NCBI GenBank assembly: GCA_964607765.1
Contig: CAZSNT010000190.1
Location: 1 to 18,405, forward strand
Reading direction: 5' to 3'
Length of the DNA stretch: 18,405 nt
DNA from: CAZSNT01 sp964607765
GTDB taxonomy: Bacteria; Verrucomicrobiota; Lentisphaeria; Oligosphaerales; JABHEG01
The notes beneath the pieces were generated by a model. The model made no database searches. It saw nothing but the letters and a program-made list of their open reading frames with translations, and was not told the origin of the DNA. Below are positions 15,401-18,405 of the stretch, piece after piece. The translations under genes were made by a program, and so were the position numbers. Position 1 is the first letter of the stretch. The number at the start of each line of letters is the position of its first letter.

Positions 15401-18060
15401 CCTGCGATCAGCAGCGCGGCGAGATCACGCACGGCATTGGGATTGTCGGCGCTTCCGTGCCGGATCTGGTCGATCAGCGCATTGCCTTTCTCCTCGTCGC
15501 CTTTGGCCAGGTGATGGCTGGCCAGCAGGCAGCGACTGCCCGCCGTCTGATCGACGCGACAGGCCGCCTTGATCAGGCGCAGCGCCTGCTCCGCGTTGTT
15601 CTGCTGCTGGAAGAACCGGATCAACTCGTGCAACACGGCGAGATCGTCGCTCTGCAGTTCCGCTGCCTCAGCCACGTACGCTGCCTGCTTCTCGGGCTGT
15701 CCCAGTGTCTGGTGTATTCGGGCGAGAGCCAGCAGTGCAAAGACCCGGTTCCCGCCCTCCCTGTGCATTTGTCTGAACCGCTCGGCGAGCCCGGCCATGT
15801 CATTGAACATCCGAGCGCCCGTGGTCAGCATTTGCAGCAACCCCAGTTTCTCTTCCAGCGCCGAGGACTGCTCAAGCACTTCCCAGGCAAGGCTCCGCGC
15901 TTCGTGGATACGTCCGTCGGCCTGGCAGACCTCCATGAGGCGCTGCTTCAGCTGCAGGTCGCCAGGCAGCGCACGAATGCCCTCGCGCAGCACGTCGATC
16001 GCGTCGTCCTCGCGGGACACGCCGATCAGAACGTTCGCTTCTTCGATGTACGGCTTGGGATCCTCCGGTGCGGCTTGCCGCCAGCGCGCGATGGCCGCAC
16101 GCGCGTCGTCGATCCTGCCTGCCCTGGCCAGGACGGCGGCGAGCTCCTTGCGAGCGTCGGCGCGCAGTTCGGGGTTTGTCTCGACAATCCGCGTCAGCAC
16201 CGTGGCAGCTTCGTCCCACTTGCCTTCAAGGCGTGCGAGCCAGAGCAGGCGCAGGTTCAGCACGGGATCACTCGGCTGCGCTGCCAGAGCGTCACGGAGG
16301 AGCTTGGCGGCCAGCTCGCCGTCGCCGTTGTCGAAGCAGAGCTGAGCCAGCAGGCACGTTGCGCCGGGCTGGCGCGCGGTCGCCTGCAGCAGCTCGCCCC
16401 GCACTGCGCTCTCCCGGTCGTGCTGCCGGAGCAGAGCGCCAACCGCACTCAGAGCACTGCTGATCTGCTTCGGCGATCGGCATGCGCCAACCCAGACCGG
16501 GGCAATGGCGATGGCGCCATCGATTTCGCCCAGAGCGGCGGCGACCGCAAACCGTCGGTCCAGGAACGCCGGGGCAGCGCGGAACTCGTCAGCACGGGCG
16601 GCCAGCAACGCTTGCGCCTCCGTGTGCGCGTCATTGCGGACAAGGAGATCAACGATCCGCAACAGGCACGGCAGGTCACAGGTTCCGCCCAGCGCGGTCA
16701 ACTCCTGTTTCGCCTGCTGAGTGGCTTTCGCAGCGTAGAGGCAGCGGGCGTGTGCCTCCCGGATCGACACGCTGTCCGCGTGCTGCTTGCGCAATGCCGA
16801 GAAAAGCTGGTCCAACGCCTCAGTCCGTTCGAAGCGGCTCAGGAACCGAGCCAACCGCAGGCCGGCGTTCTCGCTGACCGTTTCTTCCGTCACGTGTTGC
16901 TGCAGCAGCGAGAGAGCGGCCTGGTCCTGCCCGGCATCCGCCAGGATCCCGGCAAGCCCCAACAGCTCCTGCACCGTGTCGGGCGCCGTCTCGAGAAGCC
17001 GTGTCGTGTGCGGCGGGATCGCGGCCACGTCCCCGTTGACGGCGAGCAGGCGCAGCAGCAGCCTGCGGGACTCCCGGCTCTCCGGTACAGCTGCGACCAG
17101 GCGTGCGGCCGCCTCCTCGGCTTTCGCCGTATCCCCGGCATCCTCGAGTGCCTCCACGTAACGCGCCAGAAGCGCAGTGCAATCAGGCAGGATCTCGACC
17201 AACGGCGCGAGCGCCTTGTGCAGCGGCGTCTCGTCGTCGCCCGTGCGGAGCAAGGTCGTGAGTTTGCTTATGGCAATGGCCGCGGCCGGCGTGCCGGCAG
17301 GAGCCAGTTCCAAGGCGCGGCGATAGTGTGCGCGCCCCTCCTCTTTGCGGTCAACTCGGCGGCAGATGTCTCCCGCGCGGATCGCCAGCATCGCCGACCG
17401 CTCCGCGTCCTGCGCCTGCTTCCGGAGAGACTCACACGTCACAAGCGCGATATCGAGCTGACCTTCCTCAATCTGGAGCTCGAGCACCTCGTCCTGAATA
17501 CTCGTCTCCTTCGTTGCTTGCAGCAGTTGTCCCCAGGCGGCTGTCGCCTTTGCACGCTGCCCGGCGTGTGTGTACGCGCGCCCGAGCCGCTTCAGAATCT
17601 CGACACGCAGTGACTCGGACGGTTCTGCCTGCAGTGCGGCTTCCAGGTCTGCGGCCGCCTTGTCCGCGGCGAGGCAATCAGACCAGAAACAGGCTCGGTA
17701 GTAGAGGGCCGGGGCTTTCGCCGCGGCACGCGCCACGGCATCGTCGTACAGTGCTGCCGCGGCCTGCAGGTCGCCGTCTCTTTCGAGCAGGTTCGCCAGC
17801 ACGACGGCGTAGCTCGTGCCGTCCGGCGTGTCGGCCTCTGCGCGCACGAACGCGCGCAACTCCTCATCCGTTCCCTGCTCAAGCCAGGCGCCGCAGAAGC
17901 GGTCCAGCAAGTAACCGGATTGGGGTGCGGCAAGGAGAAGGTCCAGGCGCTTCTTCGCCTTCGGGCCGAGCTCAATCGCATCGACTGCGAGGCCGGAACA
18001 GACGAGTCCCACGGCGACAAGCCGCAGCCAACCGGACTGTGAACGTGAACGCGTGTGCAT
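9442..18060 (-). CDS. Giant secreted helical (TPR-like) repeat protein
   Basis: The product is 2872 aa. ATG at 18060 has GAGGAGG 7 nt upstream (18074-18068). Residues 1-28 are a Sec signal peptide: Arg-containing n-region, hydrophobic WLRLVAVGLVCSGLAV, and likely cleavage after AVDA. No other membrane span is evident, so it should be periplasmic or exported. The rest is almost wholly alpha-helical with recognisable TPR units, for example about 155-181 (LGRAYTHAGQRAKATAAW), 241-254, 600-680 (EGKWDEAATVLTRIVETNP and ARAGRIDDARAAIARWR) and about 1520-1560 (ECLDRGGEAAEVYRKVLQL). An Ala-rich stretch near 1421-1434 may link two halves. The second half is more divergent and only loosely TPR-like. 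No catalytic motif was recognised. It is plausibly a large scaffold, but its substrate and partners are unknown. It reads without interruption and is convergent with the rhomboid gene. Confidence 0.92.
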   Translation of the reverse strand: MHTRSRSQSGWLRLVAVGLVCSGLAVDAIELGPKAKKRLDLLLAAPQSGYLLDRFCGAWLEQGTDEELRAFVRAEADTPDGTSYAVVLANLLERDGDLQAAAALYDDAVARAAAKAPALYYRACFWSDCLAADKAAADLEAALQAEPSESLRVEILKRLGRAYTHAGQRAKATAAWGQLLQATKETSIQDEVLELQIEEGQLDIALVTCESLRKQAQDAERSAMLAIRAGDICRRVDRKEEGRAHYRRALELAPAGTPAAAIAISKLTTLLRTGDDETPLHKALAPLVEILPDCTALLARYVEALEDAGDTAKAEEAAARLVAAVPESRESRRLLLRLLAVNGDVAAIPPHTTRLLETAPDTVQELLGLAGILADAGQDQAALSLLQQHVTEETVSENAGLRLARFLSRFERTEALDQLFSALRKQHADSVSIREAHARCLYAAKATQQAKQELTALGGTCDLPCLLRIVDLLVRNDAHTEAQALLAARADEFRAAPAFLDRRFAVAAALGEIDGAIAIAPVWVGACRSPKQISSALSAVGALLRQHDRESAVRGELLQATARQPGATCLLAQLCFDNGDGELAAKLLRDALAAQPSDPVLNLRLLWLARLEGKWDEAATVLTRIVETNPELRADARKELAAVLARAGRIDDARAAIARWRQAAPEDPKPYIEEANVLIGVSREDDAIDVLREGIRALPGDLQLKQRLMEVCQADGRIHEARSLAWEVLEQSSALEEKLGLLQMLTTGARMFNDMAGLAERFRQMHREGGNRVFALLALARIHQTLGQPEKQAAYVAEAAELQSDDLAVLHELIRFFQQQNNAEQALRLIKAACRVDQTAGSRCLLASHHLAKGDEEKGNALIDQIRHGSADNPNAVRDLAALLIAGKQPGRALELLRASRGSARTNYQLDYLTAVALEEEGQFEQSVAMFLAVLDCNEELPDSSRGKTSSSAWLNTYLDRMTRFLPEDAVALFEAQSMQHRVYAFRQTRNIVSLYPFGQRHIVGMPSRLERIPSYVLTHLTSLAQQVDEGTRSQIVRELTMRGVRNAEIRLSLSPQLYANPGTLTALAEQNPDNEALRAVKIMMGLHMPVNTAKELTDSMAVFKERYPVLSILAAFCVPTDTPLEATVIDGAVTRLSEMAAPDNVLMMMIAQALYARQRRGNALPDAVVKRLADSLLALAEKADDSPQPFGGVSLPELAVRLLSQSGDYARLISVLDAQMRAPNAGRATPGHHVTGGHRSKMTAELLFPPSSLPGLPAAVGPLFGAGRDYRFGGQAKPDREELKPHIGKATDPLLKAYLAGFCELDADMDELVGQFVKEDPPVLNRMLMAASWLGHQGKAQQALNVLDGLDSQPMSRQTRRQVDCAILAYAEKLDDTEPARATVRKAVRRLKAQRLRQHETQQLAQVATRLGLDEEAASLGEAAAAAATATAPQAVQYGGNIAINSGTVREQLRKGETEKGVKLAARAFSDLARYWANLGTTYQHYNAHEIQQLVKALRDAHAEEDVITALRPEPKKETATRLFELGFVLECLDRGGEAAEVYRKVLQLQAKHRGANLRLALAHADTAPDTAKAHIKAVSHVNTDMVAQQISNSLHAFHSQFDKRHGHMCMLACLLEEADPKQGSFQWLSNVFSTLQNSTYVDGRAVPGVLQPDTTGENRPARYDEMRQKREALFLRLCDTALQIPQVREMAFGQKHAFMKFREQDLAPLYETAKGILASSAPTAGTPGYHVVHWGGGQQNQRVTPEQFMLTFAHRNGRMADLQAFAEKLSTGDARNRNAGKRLLAVKALYDAPDDQAFLGLAKKLKFPPSGTASSQPSRKAVMIVNAWEATERAVDLGPLLLAQLKQDIANSPHGNAAQQAASYLVAWARALCRADDSARAAAFLGQLKDALFSKREQQMLAKASPESITHQTDSVLYQKLHNIQNVGRTLASEKELFFPTLRVFEPILTKLQHGYNQMTYWSHQLSRSHDLDADWLVNSCLAADWGTFRSFSARESNESVLIRIADLFRKKERREEALAKLAQAEGTFGSGLLSILIGTSNSRETMQETMAHCADFAARIQQGPAESQHDLAAFIRCYCRRHSIQLGTLQLTGKARTFYELYTKLTGTELKDRIAEFLKITDVGHNYYNFCRKGMGLCQELAALDTAAAEEVFNHMWKIVDRLCKSGTIGSSSTPQQIIINQNLHNLSRDPKALLFAFNMVCRHGSLRSLEQLRHRFNSVYHSLQRDVQNSMKKSTDGKQPSRTDILIATMEREAEMFDHVPYAPLAASYYQRLRSSSLDWDQLGTWLDSEAVQQSPLLMQAVFMAELSFQRRNRKPMQCSDDMIRFYTELLQNTDMPAAARLNVFFGLRQGLRDAGRVDELSLPATVTFLEMKDGEAWVPHLILPLAHSLTYSPQDAAWQDVAKGFADAWKGRASRTSQSAPDTTSQLLALAVARLRFQLGEQQGAMAIIESTEHALSNFPDAYLVALEGGQSDWCVEQLAQRATTMAIHPRAFHGIRMTAPLRAAANSVIDRTQSREHKLFSALLYAAFSLSPVDEDGLVKHREKSAQTDDLEMLAEEFLETDFTDNKLRLQCFRVLRTTPLKDKVNAVIPELYADRQVVSLLGQSSELAEQETAVYQAYCGILLDRGDFAAIHDMTDQLLAYKGRREEWPFRRLCSRLCQTVGARLRKKAPIDEQSVGPWLELMKHMLKLGDQFSQEWTAREVLRQPYFLSGIVMLGALDPDQEAFDKFLASNDAKWVKKLARHIDEKRHAELFCALMGFPESPTDDEGVDLLECYLDFCADPVFSQCSPSIDEVCRALLRREPFKGNAPKWRLEAARYFEERKNLALALRLAKEGAGMAKTPDLKEWAAEMVARLGEAVKAEGKK

Positions 18061-18067
18061 ACGATGC

Positions 18068-18074
18068 CCTCCTC
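18068..18074 (-). promoter_or_regulatory. Strong Shine-Dalgarno fixing the start of the giant repeat protein
   Basis: GAGGAGG on the minus strand ends 7 nt before the ATG at 18060. A longer in-frame TTG start at 18156 would overlap the presumed -35 element and add residues that do not look like a signal peptide. The ATG start is therefore preferred. Confidence 0.75.
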
Positions 18075-18125
18075 GAATCCATAGCTGCGCGGACGCGCGT
18101 GACGTCCGAAACGATACTGTCCTAT

Positions 18126-18156
18126 ATAATACTCCTCTTCCACGCGCCGAATTCAA
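18126..18156 (-). promoter_or_regulatory. Candidate promoter for the giant repeat protein
   Basis: On the minus strand TTGAAT (18156-18151) and TATTAT (18131-18126) are 19 bp apart, slightly longer than ideal. The AT-rich TATTATATA block stands out in an otherwise GC-rich stretch. Transcription would begin near 18119, about 59 nt before the ATG. Confidence 0.45.
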
Positions 18157-18310
18157 GGTGCCCCCAAGAAAGCTGTGCCGCCCCGCTCACGGATGCAGGA
18201 TGCACGGATACAGGCGAACCCAGCGATGGCAGAGCCGTCCCACGGATGCCGGATGCGAGCCATGCTCCCCCGGTACTGCTTTCCCACCGTGCTCCCGCGC
18301 TCTCCGCCTC
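18157..18310. other. Non-coding spacer upstream of the giant gene, with CATCC-type short repeats
   Basis: No gene was recognised. The stretch contains GGATGC-type short repeats, including the 14-mer ACGGATGCAGGATG (18189-18202). This is the reverse complement of 9356-9369 at the other end of the giant gene. A second related cluster, CACGGATGCCGGATGCG, begins at 18241. Confidence 0.5.
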
Positions 18311-18405
18311 GCCCCCGCCCCTCGCACTCGCCCCCCGCACTCGCCCCTCGCACTCGCCCCTCGCACTCGCCCCCCGCACTCGCCCCCCGCACTCGCCCCC
18401 CGCAC
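18311..18405. repeat. 13-bp C-rich tandem repeat running off the right edge
   Basis: Units start at 18311, 18324, 18337, 18350, 18363, 18376 and 18389, plus a 4-base partial unit at 18402. The consensus is GCACTCGCCCC(C/T)C. The first unit differs from it at two positions and the others only at the C/T site. On the minus strand, G4-G6 runs are separated mostly by the 7-nt loop CGAGTGC. The period is not a multiple of three and every frame stays open, so apparent reading frames here are artefacts. The true array length is unknown because the window ends inside it. Confidence 0.85.

Noticed and set aside
15394..17613. A 739-codon open frame on the plus strand opposite the giant gene (similar long frames at 9412-10965 and 13234-14307)
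   Set aside because: These mirror the codon pattern of the minus-strand gene, have no signal, domain or ribosome site, and lie wholly inside a coherent 2872-aa protein gene.
18061..18156. Longer start (TTG at 18156) for the giant protein
   Set aside because: It overlaps the candidate -35 element, and the ATG at 18060 has GAGGAGG at 7 nt followed by a normal signal peptide.
18311..18405. CRISPR array or protein-coding repeat at the right edge
   Set aside because: The 13-bp units abut with no spacers, so it is not CRISPR. All frames remain open simply because the repeat lacks stop triplets.

Overview
This 18.4 kb window is GC-rich (roughly 60-65% by eye) bacterial chromosomal DNA. It suggests a member of the Planctomycetes-Verrucomicrobia-Lentisphaerae group, most likely Lentisphaerota or Kiritimatiellota. 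The clues are a pseudopilin with an RQFTLVEM-type N-terminus lacking the usual Gly at -1 and an H-x-DG-like tail, a membrane-anchored PQQ-type beta-propeller of the kind common in that group, REP-like hairpin repeats, and frequent GTG/TTG starts. The phylum call is inference, because there is no rRNA or marker gene here.

Layout. Positions 1-722 are non-coding and repeat-rich. A 142-bp inverted pair of two-hairpin units with TTCA/TGAA loops is flanked by an imperfect 46-bp direct repeat, followed by a candidate promoter and a leader stem-loop. At 723-2087 (+) lies a membrane-anchored beta-propeller protein. It overlaps tail-to-tail by 19 bp with a hybrid sensor histidine kinase (2069-4765, -). 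The kinase starts divergently from a short pseudopilin-like protein (4972-5655, +).

At 5797-9329 (+) lies a proteolysis cassette. A membrane-anchored S8 (subtilisin-like) protease carries an N-terminal prodomain. Next comes a 76-aa free-standing protein that aligns without gaps to that prodomain, so it looks like a separate propeptide-type inhibitor or chaperone. The third gene encodes a rhomboid intramembrane protease with a large N-terminal helical-repeat domain. Two tandem hairpins follow each of the first two genes. The cassette is the best candidate in the window for an undescribed functional unit.

From 9442 to 18060 (-) a single giant gene encodes a secreted 2872-aa helical (TPR-like) repeat protein, convergent with the rhomboid gene. 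It has a clear signal peptide, a good Shine-Dalgarno and a plausible promoter. Upstream of it, running off the right edge, is a C-rich 13-bp tandem repeat that is G-quadruplex-prone on the other strand. No tRNA, rRNA, CRISPR array, transposase or integrase was seen.
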